Shown here: positions 11,043 to 22,716 of the stretch, in pieces
Layout of the letters: every line of letters begins with the position of its first letter
How positions within the stretch are numbered: the stretch's first letter is position 1
From: Erodium maritimum
Taxonomy: Eukaryota; Streptophyta; Magnoliopsida; Geraniales; Geraniaceae
Reading direction: 5' to 3'
NCBI GenBank assembly: GCA_963921825.1
Contig: OY997590.1
Span: forward strand, 36,597,039-36,661,038
DNA: 64,000 bases
The notes under the pieces: generated by a model
Told to the model about the DNA's origin: nothing
What the model saw: the letters and a program-made list of their open reading frames with translations, nothing else
Database searches by the model: none
Translations under genes and position numbers: made by a program

Positions 11043-12660
11043 GTTTTACACCTCGGACTGTACGTCAATTACGTGGGAGAGTCGAGTCAGTAAAAGTTCC
11101 GTCGTGCGTTGGGTACGCAAGTCGGAAACCGTGTGTAGACCCGCAGGGATTTGAGTCCTGATTGTGATTGTGTGTATGTGCAGTATTATTATTACTGGAA
11201 TATTGATTGTGTGTTGCTGCGTGAAACGTTTTTAAGTTGTCGCGACTCGACTCAGGAGCGCTCCTGTAGTCGAACGTGTCGGTGTTAACATCAAGTGGGT
11301 ACAATGTAGTTCGGGGACGCCTGGACCGAGTTGTAACTACGTGATGTCAAGAAATGAGGTTTTATAATGAAAAGGAGAAAGTTTTTGAAATTTGTTGGCC
11401 CAGTGGGCGTGCTTTGATTTTGGTCGGCCCTGTGGGCGTGTGTGTGAATTGGTTGGCCCGGTAGACGTGTGTTTAAATTGGTTGGCCCGGTGGGCGTATT
11501 TTGAAATTTGTTGGCCCGGTGGGCGTGTTTTTGAATTTGGTTGTCCTTGTCGGCTTGTGATTGAGGTTGGGTGATTTTAATTTGTCTGTGAGTCGTTGTG
11601 TGTGTGTTTGTTAAATTGGTGATCGAGCGTGCGTGGCCCTTAAGGCTGATTTTGGGGTTAAAAAGCGGTAAAGGTTCAAGTCTAAAACGAATTTGGGAAA
11701 CAGGCATGCGCGAGCGTCACGGACCCTGTCACGGATCCGTGACGGAGCAGCGCGTTTTGGCTAGTTTTGGGCCTTCGTCACGACACCGTGACCCCAACCG
11801 TGATGGGGTCTGTCACGGATCTGTGATTCCTGTTTTGTTCCACCGTCCTGATTGTGCAGTTTGAGTGTTGGTTTTACATGGTTGTGTTCATGAGTGTGTT
11901 GGTTGTAGGGGCCGTAAGTTCGGTGTTAAAGGGTGAGGTCTTGGGTTCGAGACTCATCAATAACCTACGGTAGTGATACAACGCCTCGGTGTGAGAGTCT
12001 CACCGCGGAGAGGGGTTAGGATTGGTGCGCTGCGGAGCTATACGAACTAGGTTTCCCCTATGTGAACGGGTGTTCGAGGTTTCCCTCACGTGAACAGGTG
12101 GTTGGCGGTTTCCTTCACGTGAGTTGGTTATTCGAGGTTTCCCTCGCGTGAACGGGTGGTTTGAGGTTTCCTTCACGTGAGTGGGTTATTTGAGGTTTCC
12201 CTACGTGATCGGGTAATTGGGGTATTGAGGTTGTGAGCAATAGTGGCTTGCTGAGTTGAGAACATGATCCCCGTTTGAGGTTTCCCTACGTGATCGGGTA
12301 ATTGGGGTATTGAGGTTGTGAGCAATAGTGGCTTGCGGAGTTGAGAACATGATCCCCTTTTGAGGTTTCCCTACGTGATCGGGTAATTAGGGTATTGAGG
12401 TTGTGAGCAATAGTGGCTTGCGGAGTTGAGAATATGATCCCCATTCGAGGTTTCCCTTACGTGAGCGAGTATTTGAGGTATTGATAGCGTGAGCAGTGTG
12501 ACGTTTTGGTATCAGGTTTTGAGGTAGTGGTTTGCCCTGGTTAGATTGGTAAGTCGTTAGTGCTTTACTAGTATGCCATAATCGAACGGGTGTCCGTGGA
12601 GGTGAGCAGAACGCTCATCCCCCTTACTACTTTACCCGCAGGGGACGAGTAGCGAATACT
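11043..12660 (+). repeat. Gypsy-1 leader: several tandem arrays, no recognisable gag
   Basis: Three structures fill this stretch. 11392-11560 holds about five ~30-bp units of 'ttggcccggtgggcgtgttt'. 11715-11830 is a cluster of 'gtcacgga/ccgtgac' words including the perfect 16-bp palindrome GTCACGGATCCGTGAC (11728-11743). 12048-12480 has 'gaggtttccctcacgtga' units of ~30 bp that turn into three ~85-bp units containing 'gtgagcaatagtggcttg'. 12550-12650 resembles the tail of the other LTR type seen at 57720-57850 on the minus strand. I see no protein-like frame. Confidence 0.75.
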
Positions 12661-12667
12661 GGTTTGG

Positions 12668-12936
12668 TTGCGGAAAGTTGTAAGTAAATGCATAGGGGAT
12701 CGTGTGAGGGTTGTGCTATACCTTATCGGTGTGACTAATGGAGTGGTTGTTCGGTCTCTGATTTGGGCGTCATTTTTATTGGATATCGGGGCGTCACACT
12801 CGTTGGCTTCGTCGAGTTGTGCTGAGATGTTGGGGCTGAGTTTAGAGCCGTTGAGTCTACTCCTGCGTCTGGATACGCTGGTTGGGGGTGATGTGGTGTT
12901 GACTAGGGTCTGTCGTTGTGAAGACCGCTTCGGAAA
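12668..12936 (+). pseudogene. Gypsy-1 protease remnant (fossil)
   Basis: The frame contains 'FLLDIGASHSLASSSCAEML', which matches the retropepsin active-site region (family form LDTGASHSFI) and its flank in chromoviral polyproteins. It is interrupted by the third-layer LTR insertion. The later protease block that precedes RT reappears around 16300-16400. Confidence 0.8.
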
Positions 12937-12942
12937 AAAAAC

Positions 12943-15900
12943 TGTTGAGTCGGACCGGACCCGACCAGCAACCCGGCCAGGCCAGACCCGGCCCGGTAGG
13001 CCGGCCACCCACGTCTGGGCCGCGCGGCCCATCTCGGAGAGGCCCAGGTGACAGGCCTGTTAGAAGGCTGGGGTATAAAAGAGGAAATTAGGGTCTGAAA
13101 CCCTAATTTTCGTCTTCAACCCTTCTCTTCTCCACGCCGAATCCGACCTCCCTCTCTCCTTCCTCCTTCGCCGACCTCTCACCTTCATCTCCTTCCTCCT
13201 CCGTCGTCGGCCGTCCCCGACCACCATCTCCCTCACCTCTCGGCCATCTCTCGCCGCCATACTCGGCCGCCACCACACCGCCGCTCTCGCCAGACCACGC
13301 CCTTCTCTCACCTCTCGTCTCCGGCCGTCCTCTCCCTCGCCTTCTCTCCTCTCACGGCCAACGCCACCGCGCCACCACCCGAGCCCCGGTTTCTTCTTCT
13401 TCGATCAGTCCACGGCAGCCGACGCCACCGCCGTCCCGAGCTCCGTCGCGCCTCCACGCCGTCGCCGTGCACGGCCAGAGCCGAGACGGACTCGCCGGCG
13501 CCGTCCTCCTCTCTCCCGAGAGTCCGACGCCTCCTCCCCTTCTCGTCTTCGGAACCCTCGAACCCGAGCCCGTCGTCCCAGATCTGAGACGGGCGAGAGG
13601 CCACCGTGCTCCGCCGTGCCCCGCCGCCCTTACTTCCCTACGGTGAGCCACCACCGTGAGTTTTCGGCCGTCTTTATCGCCGTCGAGGGTCTTTGGATTT
13701 TCTGACCGAGCCCTCCCTCTCCCTTTCATTGTATTTTCGATTTATGATTAAATCTGTTAGTACAAAAACAAGTGTAAATTTTGGATCCGATTGAGGGAAA
13801 TTATCTGTTAAACCTGTTAAAGATCTTGATCTGTAAAATGAGAAAAAAAAGTCTAAAAACAAAACCATATTTGTTTAAATGAGAAAAAGAAAGGGTTTAA
13901 ACTGAGTTTTAAAAATAAAATCAGTTTTGACATTAAGAAGAAAAAGAGGAGTAAAACCAAAGTAAAACGAGTTTTGTTTTGAAAAGAAAGAGGTATTAAA
14001 ATCAAAATTCAGTCTTAAAATAAAAAGGAAAGGAAAGGGATTTTAATTGGAAAGGAAAAAGGTTTTTTTTTTTTAAATTGGAAGGAGTTTGAAATCAGAT
14101 TTGAAAATAAAGGGGAAGTAAAATCAGTTCGATTTAAAACGAAATTTGAGCAGTTAATCGAATCTGGAACTCGGGTTAAAATGGACTGCTAATTGGGTTT
14201 AGAAAGGAACAAAAGCGGACCGCTGAATCGGACCTCGGGATTCGTGCATTGGGACCGTGCCTCGGAAACATGCACCGGTTTCGGTGCTCGGGTACTCAAA
14301 CCCGATTCGCCGTGACCCCGCTTTTATCCCGCTTGAGCTTAAGGGGCAACTGTCGGTTCTAAACTAGACATATCTTAACCTTTAGTTTAACGGTGGAACC
14401 GTTATTAATTTGGGGCTTCGTGTTAAATTTAGAGTCCGGCTTCGATCGAAGAGAAGCTCGGAGGTAGCGAGCCAGGACGTCAGCAGCTAGGAGACGTAGC
14501 GGTTGCTCTTCAGTTGAGGTAGGGAAAAGTAGCCGGATCACGGCCCTGATTGAGGAAGGTTAACAATAGAATTGCATGTGACACCGGGGTGTCGGGGGTT
14601 GAATAGGTTTATTTAATTATTAGAAAAGCATGATACGAGATTGTAGCGTTTATCAGAAAAGCATGTTACGGGAACTTAGTAATTATTGGAAAGGCATGTG
14701 ACACTTAGTAGTGTCGTAATAGTAGAGAAGTTAGCGATAATTGTTTTACTGGAGGCATATGACCATGCCCGGAGGTTGATTGTGAAACTATTGATATTAG
14801 GACTGTTGGAGGCTTGGGTTAAGCCGGAGGTTGATTGTTTATTTGGCGTCTTGGGTGGCCATGAGAGCCCGTGTTATTTATTGTTGAGTTTGGGTGGCCT
14901 TGAGAGCTCGTGTATTTAAATTGGTGTCTTGGGTGGCCTTGAGAGCCCGCGTATTTATATTGGTTTCTTGGGTGGCCATGAGTGCCCGTGTCTTACTGTC
15001 GGTGTTTTGGGTGGCCGTGAGTGCCGTGGGATTGTTGAACCCGAGTCTTGACCGTTGGTGTGTCTCGAGTGGCAGTGAGTGCCGTGGGGTTGTTGAACCC
15101 GAGTCTTGACCGTTGGTGTGTCTCGAGTAGCAGTGAGTGTTCCGTGGGGTTGTTGAACCTGAGTCTTGACCGTTGGTGTGTCTCGAGTGGTAGTGAGTTC
15201 CGTGGGGTTGTTGAACCCGAGTCTTGACCGTTGGTGTGTCTTGAGTGGCAGTGAGTGCCCGTGGGGTTGTTGAACCCGAGTCTTGACTGTTGAGGTGTCT
15301 TGAGTGGCATTGAGTGCCTGTGTGACTGAATTTTCTTGTGATTGTGATTGTGATTGTGATTGCGGATCCCGGTAGGTTGATAGCATTCTTTGGCTGGCCT
15401 GACCAAGTTTGAGTATCAACGGGTTGCAAGCATTCTTTGGCTGGCCTGACACGGTTTGAGTAACACAGGTTGCAAGCATTCTTTGGCTGGCCTGGTCCGA
15501 GTTTGAGTATCACAGGTTGTAAGCATTCTTTGGCTAGCCTGATCCGTGTTCGTGTGAGTGGGAGAGGTTACTGAGCAGCCGGTATGCGATCCTTTGTGAT
15601 CTTGTTTGGTGTGCGATCCTTTGTGATCTGTTTGGTGTTGTGTAGCTGTCGTTTGAGTCCTTGGGAGAGGTCGTCAATTGTTGTGTCAGGTCTACTTACG
15701 TGGTTGAGTGTTGAGTCGTTCGAGGAAGGTCACCGTGGGTGTTTGTCAGTCGGAGTACTTGAGTTGGAGACGGTGATCCCCGGAGTTGAGTTTGTTGTGG
15801 GTGTTATAGGCATTGTCTGCTAATTATGCTGCTTTTCCTACAGGTACCGTTCGTAGGCTGGACTAGGTGAGCTTCTGAAGCTTGAAGAGCTTGAAGCGGG

Positions 15901-16095
15901 TTTCTGGGTGTTTTGAGTCTAGCGACGGATACCATGTTTTTGGCCCACTTGTTGGGACGTGTTTTAAGTTGTATTTATTATTTTGTTGAACTAAACTGGT
16001 ATTTTAAAGTGATTCAATGAAAACCGGTTTCAAGTGTTTGTATGTTTTTAAACGTTCGCGTCCCGAGTTCGGTTTACTGAAATTGGGGCGTGACA
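12943..16095 (+). mobile_element. LTR-like insertion inside Gypsy-1 (third nesting layer)
   Basis: This block separates the two parts of the Gypsy-1 protease-RT region. It has a TATA box (GTATAAAAGAGG, about 13072) followed by a CT-rich leader, a 5' half unlike the Gypsy-1 LTR, then from about 14520 a 3' half homologous to that LTR. That half holds the ~57-bp minisatellite (about 14840-15330), a ~45-bp array (15365-15545) and the same end GGGGCGTGACA at 16095. It looks like a solo LTR of a related subfamily. The left edge is uncertain (12943 is the nearest TG) and I found no matching 5-bp duplication. Confidence 0.7.
14840..15545 (+). repeat. Two minisatellites in the nested LTR
   Basis: 14840-15330 has about ten units. 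The early ones are short (~39-41 bp, 'ggtggccttgagagcccg') and the later ones ~57 bp ('gtgtctcgagtggcagtgag' with 'gttgaacccgagtcttgacc'). 15365-15545 has four ~45-bp units with 'gcaagcattctttggctggc' where Gypsy-1 has the 44-bp GTCGAC unit. The same position therefore carries a different array. Confidence 0.85.
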
Positions 16096-16299
16096 CTCGT
16101 GCCTGCGGAGTTAGAGAAGCGAACCGATACAAGAGGTTCGAGAGAGGGCTCAAGAGCCTTGATGCTGGATCGAGTCCTCACCGCGAGGATTCGGGTATGT
16201 TCGGAGTTGGTAGGCATGACGACGGTAGAGGAGCGAGGTCTTAGAGAGACCGCGAGGTTCGGCAGCGACTGAGCTTGTGCGTGTATCCGTGGGAAGGAT

Positions 16300-17490
16300 A
16301 CTTACGAAATGACAGCCTTTGACGTTATCCTATGAATAGATTGGCCGGAAAAGTGCCGAGCCAATATCGACTGTTACTGGCGACGAGTGACGGTGTCAAC
16401 AGGCAACACGAAAGGTTCGTGTATTCTGGGCAGTAAGAGCGGGGTCCTCCTGTCGACATTGTCCGTAGTAGAGGAAGTATCGGTCGTGCAGAGCCGAGAG
16501 TTACCGCGAGTGGTGTGCGATTTCCCCGAGGTCTTCCCTGAGGAGTTGAGCGGGTTTCCACCAGTTCATGAGGTGGAGTTCGGGATTGACCTGATGCTGG
16601 GAACGACAGCGATATTGATGGTGCTTTACAGGATCGCGCCGATAGAGTTGACCGAGCTGAAGCGTCAGCTCGAGGAGTTTCAGGAGAAGGGGTTTATCCG
16701 GCCGAGCACATCGCCGTGGAGAGCTTCGGGTGTGCATCGACTACCGGAAGCTGAACCGGGTTACGGTGAAGAACCGATACCCGATGCCGAGAATTGCCGA
16801 CTTGTTCACCCAATTGAGAGGGTCGACATGCTTCTCGAAGATTGATCTGCGATCCGGATATTACCAGTTGCGAGTCCGGGAAGAGGACGTTGCATAGACT
16901 GCATTCCGGACACACTATGGGCATTACGAGTTCTTGGTGATGCCATTTGGACTGACGAACGCACCTGCAGCGTTCATGGATCTGATGAACAGTATATTCC
17001 GGCCGTTCTTAGATCAGTGTGGTGGTGTTTGTAGACGACATCTTGATCTACTCGCAGAACGAGGCGACGCATGAGGAACATCTGAGGGGTGTTCTGACCC
17101 TGTTGCGCACGCATCAGCTATATGCCATCCTGGAGAAGTGCGAGTTTTGGCTCGCTGAGGTGAAATTCCTCGGTCACATTGTGTCCCGTGACGGTATACT
17201 GGTCGATCCGGCGAAGATCGAAGCGGTTTCGAAGTGGGCGCGACCCAAGACTGTCTTCGAGATCCGCAGCTTCTTGGGGTGGGCAGGATATTATCGGCGG
17301 TTCGTCCAGGACTTCGCGCGACTAGCCGTGCCGATGACCCGTTTGACGCGCAAGGGAGTCGGGTTTGTGTGGACAGAGGATTGTGAACGTGCGTTCACGG
17401 AGCTGAAGGCTCGTCTGACTACCGCCCTAGTGTTGATAGTGCCAGAGCGCGAGGTCGGGTATGAGGTCTATTGTGAGGCGTCCTAGGAAG
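16300..17490 (+). pseudogene. Gypsy-1 reverse transcriptase region (fossil)
   Basis: Blocks typical of chromoviral RT appear in order: a protease-end 'DVIL' segment near 16322, 'VVCDFPEVFPEELSGFPPVH', '[20 protein letters not shown]', the YxDD region '[10 protein letters not shown]' at about 17022, '[20 protein letters not shown]', '[20 protein letters not shown]' and '[14 protein letters not shown]'. The wording fits Tekay/Del-type RT. The region is broken and lies in more than one frame. Confidence 0.92.
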
Positions 17491-17830
17491 GACTGGGCTG
17501 TATACTGATGTCGTTGGGTAGAGTTGTTGCATACGGCTCCAGGCGGTGGAAGACGCACGAGCGCAACTATCCTACCCATGACCCGGAATTAGTAGCAGCA
17601 GTGTTCGCGCTGAAAGGCTGGAGTTATTATCTGTATGGCGAGCGATTTCAGGTGTTCTCGGATCATAAGAGGCTTAAGTACATCTTTTCCCAACGAGACC
17701 TGAACATGCGCCAGCGGCGATGGATGGAACTACTTGAGGAGTACAACTTTGAGCTACTCTACCATCCGGGTAAGGCGAATGTGATTGCCGACGCCCTGAG
17801 TAGGAAGTCGATGCAGTGTCCTGCTAGCAT
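17460..17830 (+). pseudogene. Gypsy-1 RNase H region (fossil)
   Basis: 'VVAYGSRRWKTHERNYPTHD', 'ELVAAVFALKGWSYYLYGER', 'FSDHKRLKYIFSQRDLNMRQ' and 'YHPGKANVIADALSRKS' are diagnostic of Gypsy RNase H and follow RT directly. Part of a broken element. Confidence 0.93.
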
Positions 17831-19010
17831 CTCAGTTCGGGAGTGGGATATGATGGGAGAGCTGGGCACGTTCGGGTTGGAGCTAGAAGAGGTTACCGGT
17901 GGCGTGGCCATGTGCTTCTTGATGGCTCAGCCCACCCTGCTTGGCCGGGGGATAGAGGCACAGTCGGTGGATGTCGAGACGACAGAGATCCGGGAGAGAG
18001 TTGCCGGCGGTGTTGACGCCGAGGGATGGGATCGTCGTGCTAATTGGGAGTTACGGTATCGCAGAGGTTGTTCGTACCGCGTAACGGTGGAGGCGACGAG
18101 CTGCGAGAGTCGCATCATTCGCGTCTGACAGTGCACGTGGGTAGCACTAAGAGGAGCGCGACATCAGGCGGCATATATAGTGTAGCGGGATGCGGAGAGC
18201 GGTTGCGGAGTTAGTATCGCGGTGCCTCCCTCGTCAGTAGGTGAGAGCCGAACAACAGCGTCCCGCTGGATTATTGCAACCACTGTGGGTTGCACAGTGG
18301 AAATGGGGGCACGGCACGATGGATTTCGTGAGCGGTTAGCCGAGTTCGCCTACAGCAACAGCTTTCAGGCAATTATCAGGATGGCACCGTTCGGAGCGTT
18401 GTATGGTAGGCCGTGTCGGTTGCCATGTGCGGGGAAAAAGTGAGGAATAAGAGTTTACTGGGTCTAGAACTGGTCCGAGAGACGGCTGAGTTGGTCGTGC
18501 CGAAGCGTGAGCGGTTGAAGACCGCGTAGAGTCAGCAGGAGCTATGCTAACTGACGGCGCCGACCTCTCGAGTCTGCAGTCGGTGACCATGTATCCCTAG
18601 AGGTGAGTCCGAAAGGTGGACTGGTGCGTTTCAACCGCGGCGGAGGCAAGTTAGCCCCGCGGTGTATCGGGCCTTTCGAGGTCTTGAGCAGAGTGGGAGT
18701 AGTTTCATACCGACTTGCACTGCCACCGCAGCTTGGGAATATCCACGTTCCCCAGTTGCGGAATCGTATGCGGACCCCTCGCACGTCATTGAGTGAGCAG
18801 ATGTCGAGGTAACGGGTGATGTCTCGTATAAGGAGAAACCGGTTGGGGAAATGGACCCACGAGAGCAGGCCCTGTGCGGAAAGGTTATCCGCTTAGAATG
18901 GGTGCAGTGGCGGCACCACGAGGCTGAGTCGACTCGGGAGCGCAAGGACGAGGGTCGCGCGAAGTACCCCGATCTGTTCGACTCCTGAGGTACGGTTATT
19001 TTAAATTTCG
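17831..19010 (+). pseudogene. Gypsy-1 integrase remnants and chromodomain-like C-terminus (fossil)
   Basis: About 18300-18440 carries the integrase-end signature 'LAEFAYSNSFQAIIRMAPFG' plus 'ALYGRPCR'. 18603-18812 has the 'RFNRGGGKLAPRCIGPFEVL' and 'VVSYRLALPPQLGNIHVPQL' blocks of the GPF/GPY module. 18895-18987 reads 'WVQWRHHEAESTRERKDEGR' then 'AKYPDLFDS' and a stop, matching the chromodomain of chromovirus integrases (family form W...E.TWE.E..M...YP.LF). Integrase is only partly recognisable. Confidence 0.88.
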
Positions 19011-19038
19011 CGAACGAAATTCCTTTAAGGGGGTAGAT
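19010..19038 (+). other. Gypsy-1 polypurine tract
   Basis: The conserved 'cgaaattcctttaagggggt' sequence followed by 'agat' immediately precedes the 3' LTR. The same arrangement occurs at 52599-52622 and 60130-60155, marking three Gypsy 3' ends. Confidence 0.9.
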
Positions 19039-22000
19039 TGTAAGAACCACTCCCGGTCAACGCCAGTCAAATCGACGAAAAACTGGAAAATTTAAATTTT
19101 TTTGGACAGACACTTAAATGAACCTAAATTTGACCCCGAGGGTCATACTAGACTTAAGTTGACCCCGATATCGACAAAGTGAGTTCCGGGGGACTCAGGG
19201 CAACTTTCTGACCAATTTGGGAAAGGTTGACTTTTTGCTGGAAAAGTCAACCGAGCGACGTTTTGGTCCATTCGAGGTCCGTTTTGGATCCAAAAAGCTT
19301 AGCCGTCGTCACAGTGGTCTTAGTTGAGCCTTTTCCTTGTAGCCCGTGAAGTTTCGTAATTTCTTGGAAAAAGTGCCCGTTCGGGGCCCGAGACAGCCGA
19401 ATTTCGTGAATCTGACTGAAAAATATCTAGAAGATATTTTCCAAAAGGGGTGGGACCCACTTTCCACATGTCACCAATGTGGTGGTGTTAGGTAACATTG
19501 AACAAAACAAAGAAATGGAAAAGTGATGTTAGTTTTGTAAATATGGTAAGACCTTTAGGGGGTGTTCGGCCATATGTTCAAAAAGGAGAAAAAGAAGAGA
19601 GTTTTAGAGAGAGAAAGGGAAAGAGAAAAGGGGAGAAAAAGAGAAGGAGTTTCTAGGGTTTTGCCTTTTCCCGACTATCCAACCGGTGGATCGTCTCAAC
19701 GATCAAGGAATCGACCTCCGATCGACATTCCCTACGGTGAGCAACTATCCGATTTTCATTTTGTTAAGTTTAAAGTTTAGGGTTTGGGTTAAAACTAGTA
19801 GTTTATGGTTGAGTTGAGGTGTGGGGTTCGTTGGGGACGTTTTGGAGCGAAGATTGAACGTTTTCTTGTGACCGTAGGCTCGGGGGAGCTCCGACCACCG
19901 TGTATGGTGGCTGCCGGAGTTGGGGTGGTGGCTGGCCGGAGCTAGGACCGGCCACCACCATGGTGAACCGGCCCAAAACTGGCCCTAGCCACCCACGGCC
20001 AAGGATGGCCGGGTGGGGCCCACATGCTCGGGTATCGGGTTTTTGTGTTCGGGTGGTTTAGGACATTCCCCAAGTAGTTAATCCACACCCGGAACGAATT
20101 TTGGAATTAAATTGTAAAAGTTGTAAATGACGGGTTTAGAAACTTTAAACGCGAATTAAATTGCTCGGAAGTTGGAAATCAATTCCGTCGATTGCGTTGG
20201 AACCCTTGGGTTATTTTAAGACCGTAGAAACGAAAACGGGAATTTTCGGAGCCCCGGAAGGACTTTTTCCAATCCCTGGCAGATTCGCCGGGTCGGGCGA
20301 AACGGGCCTTTCCGGGTCCATTATCGACAATGTCGAGTAATTGGGAAGTTTGGGAGTGATCGACATTGTCGGGGTTACATTTGGGCCTCAAGTATATTAA
20401 AATTTAGTTTATGCCTGCGAACTTAAAAGTATTTTAAATTGTGTTCTTATTAGATCGTGCCACCGATAGAGGAAAAGGGAAAGCTAGGCGAGTGACCGTG
20501 ATCACGCCGGAGCTTGGTTGTGAGCTTTTGGGAAAGCATACGAGGTAGGGAAAAGTAGCCGGATCTCGGCCATGACTATGGAAAGTTAACAGTAGAAATG
20601 CATGTGACACTTGGGGGTCGTGGGTTAAGTAAGTTTATCGAACAATAGAAAGGCAGGCGACACTGGGTGGTGTCGTATGATACGGGAACGTATCGAGCAA
20701 TAGAAATGCATGTGACACTTAGTATTGTCGTATGGGCAATGAACTTATCGATATTAGAATTACTAGAGGCATTTGGTTATTCCCGGAGGTTGATTGTTTT
20801 GTTGGTGTCTTGGGTGGTCATGAGTGCCCGTGGGGTTGTTAACCCGTGTCTTTACTGTTGGTATGTCTTGGGTGGCCATGAGTGCCCGTGGGGTTGTTGA
20901 ACCCGTATTTTACTGTTGGTGTGTCTTGGGTGGCCATGAGTGCCCGTTGGGTTGTTAACACGTATTTTACTGTTGGTGTCTTGGGTGGCCATGAGTACCC
21001 GTGGGGTTGTTGAAATCGTATTTTGTTGTTGGTGTGTCTTGGGGGGCCATGAGTGCCCGTGGGGTTGTTAACCCGTATTTTACTGTTGGTGTCTTGGGTG
21101 GCCATGAGTGCCCGTGGGGTTGTTAACCCGTATTTTACTGTTGGTGTGTTTTGGGTGGCCATGAGTGCCCGTGGGGTGTTGAATCCGTGTTTTACTATTG
21201 GCGTCTTGGGTGGCCATGAGTGCCCGTGGGGTTGTTGAACCCGTATTTTACTGTTGGTGTGTCTTGGGTGGCCGTGAGTGCCCGTGAGGTTGTTGAACCC
21301 GTGTTTTACTGTTGGTGTCTTGGGTGGCCATGAGTGCATGTGGAGTGTTAAACCGGTGTTGTTGCTGTTTGTTGAACTTTGCTTGTGATTGTGATAGTGG
21401 TTGCCTGAGGATGGGGTGTGACAGGTCGACCGCCTGATCCGACCGTCGCGTCGGGAAAAGTGCGACAGGTCGACCGCCTGATCCGACCGTCGTGTCGGGA
21501 ATAGTTGCGTGGGCACTGAGCAGCTGGAGTGCAATCCTTTGCGATCTTGTTTAATGTGCGATCCTTTGTGATCTTGGGTGTTGCGTGGTTATCTTTCGCG
21601 TCTTTGGAGGAAGTCGTAATCGTTGTATCGGGTCTACATTACGTGTCCGAGTGTTGAGTCGGTTGAGGAAAGTAACAGTTTGTGTGTCATTCGGGTTACT
21701 TGAGTTGGGGATAGCAGTCCCCGGTGTTTGGGTTGTTGTTGGTGTTTCCGGCATGTTCTGCTAAGTATGCCGTAGTTAGTCTGGTATCCGTGGTGGTGAG
21801 CGAACGCTCACCCCTAGCTGCTTTTCCCACATGTACTGGTCGCGGGACGGACTAGGTAAGCTCTCGAAGCTTGAAGAGCTGGGAGCGGGAGTCCGGGTTT
21901 CCTTTTTAGTTTAGCGACGTACGCCATGTCTTTTGCCCGCTTGTTTGGACGTACTTTTGAGTTGTAAATTATTATTTTGATTAACTAAATGGTGATTTTA

Positions 22001-22087
22001 AGCAATGTATTTAAAAGGTTTGAAAATGGTTTTATTGTTTTACCATTCGCGTTCCAGGTTCGGTTCTACTGAATTTGGGGCGTGACA
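19039..22087 (+). repeat. Gypsy-1 3' LTR (3049 bp)
   Basis: Starts TGTAAGAACCACTCCCGG and ends GGCGTGACA, followed by the duplicated CAAAC. It is colinear with the 5' LTR. The ~56-bp array (about 20805-21360) has ten units against nine in the 5' LTR, and the 44-bp array (21420-21507) has two against nine. The exact inverted repeat GGTGAGCG-AA-CGCTCACC lies at 21795-21812. Confidence 0.95.
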
Positions 22088-22092
22088 CAAAC

Positions 22093-22716
22093 TACCCATA
22101 TAACTGTATATAGATTTTCAAGCTTCAATCTTTAAGCCAAGCTGCATGTTATAAGCAAGCGGTTTGCGTCTTGGAACTTTTAGCCCAAAGTATCACGATA
22201 TTTGTAAGCTTTAGGTTACAAATACATATAACCACACAATGAGCGAACTCACGGGGTAAAATAATCACAAACGGTTAATATAAACATAACCGCACACCGA
22301 GCGGACTCGTGGGATAGTCATAATAAGTGCATAAAGTAAACATACATATATAACCGCACAAACGAGCGAACTCGTAGGGTTTAATATATAAGTACAGAAA
22401 TTAAATATATGTATATATAACCACTCACTGAGTTAAAACTCGTGAGGTAACCAAATATAAATGTATCCGTCCACCGAGCAAGCTCGTGGGGTAAACATAA
22501 TAAGAAAATAAATATAAACACATAACGGTTATTTTCTGATGTGAAAGATCCAATGTATTATTGGCAATCACAGAGCATACTTATAAATAACATATATAAA
22601 TAAGTATGAAATAAATATTAATAGTATCGTTAGTAAAATAAATTAACGAAACTAAAATTAATAATAATATCAAATTTTTGTACCTGAATCGATTTGAGCG
22701 ATTCGTGCTGATTATG
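22093..22716 (-). repeat. Copia-1 leader/gag region with tandem repeats (second part)
   Basis: About 22200-22500 contains four to five degenerate units around 'ccgcacaccgagcggactcg' plus 'tggg', separated by AT-rich text of variable length. No protein-like frame exists. The base next to the LTR on the minus strand reads CATAATCAGCACGAATCG, which is not the usual initiator-Met primer complement. Confidence 0.65.

Larger units (their letters stand above)
7691..22087 (+). mobile_element. Gypsy-1: chromovirus (Tekay/Del-like) LTR retrotransposon fossil nested in Copia-1
   Basis: The element begins TGTAAGAACC, ends GGGGCGTGACA and is flanked by the exact 5-bp duplication CAAAC (7686-7690 and 22088-22092). 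It has LTRs of 3332 and 3049 bp, a TGGTATCAGAGC primer site matching initiator-Met tRNA at 11026, protease, RT, RNase H and integrase remains in Gypsy order, a chromodomain-like tail and a polypurine tract. Very long LTRs plus the chromodomain suggest the Tekay/Del clade. Over the first ~450 bp the LTRs differ by about 4%, similar to the host Copia's own LTRs. The element is broken in many places and itself hosts a third-layer insertion. No gag was recognised. Confidence 0.95.

Noticed and set aside
13060-13729. Arg/Gly-rich minus-strand frames of 83-125 residues as a host gene
   Set aside because: The block is the CT-rich leader of the nested LTR read in reverse. GC-rich low-complexity DNA gives long chance frames.
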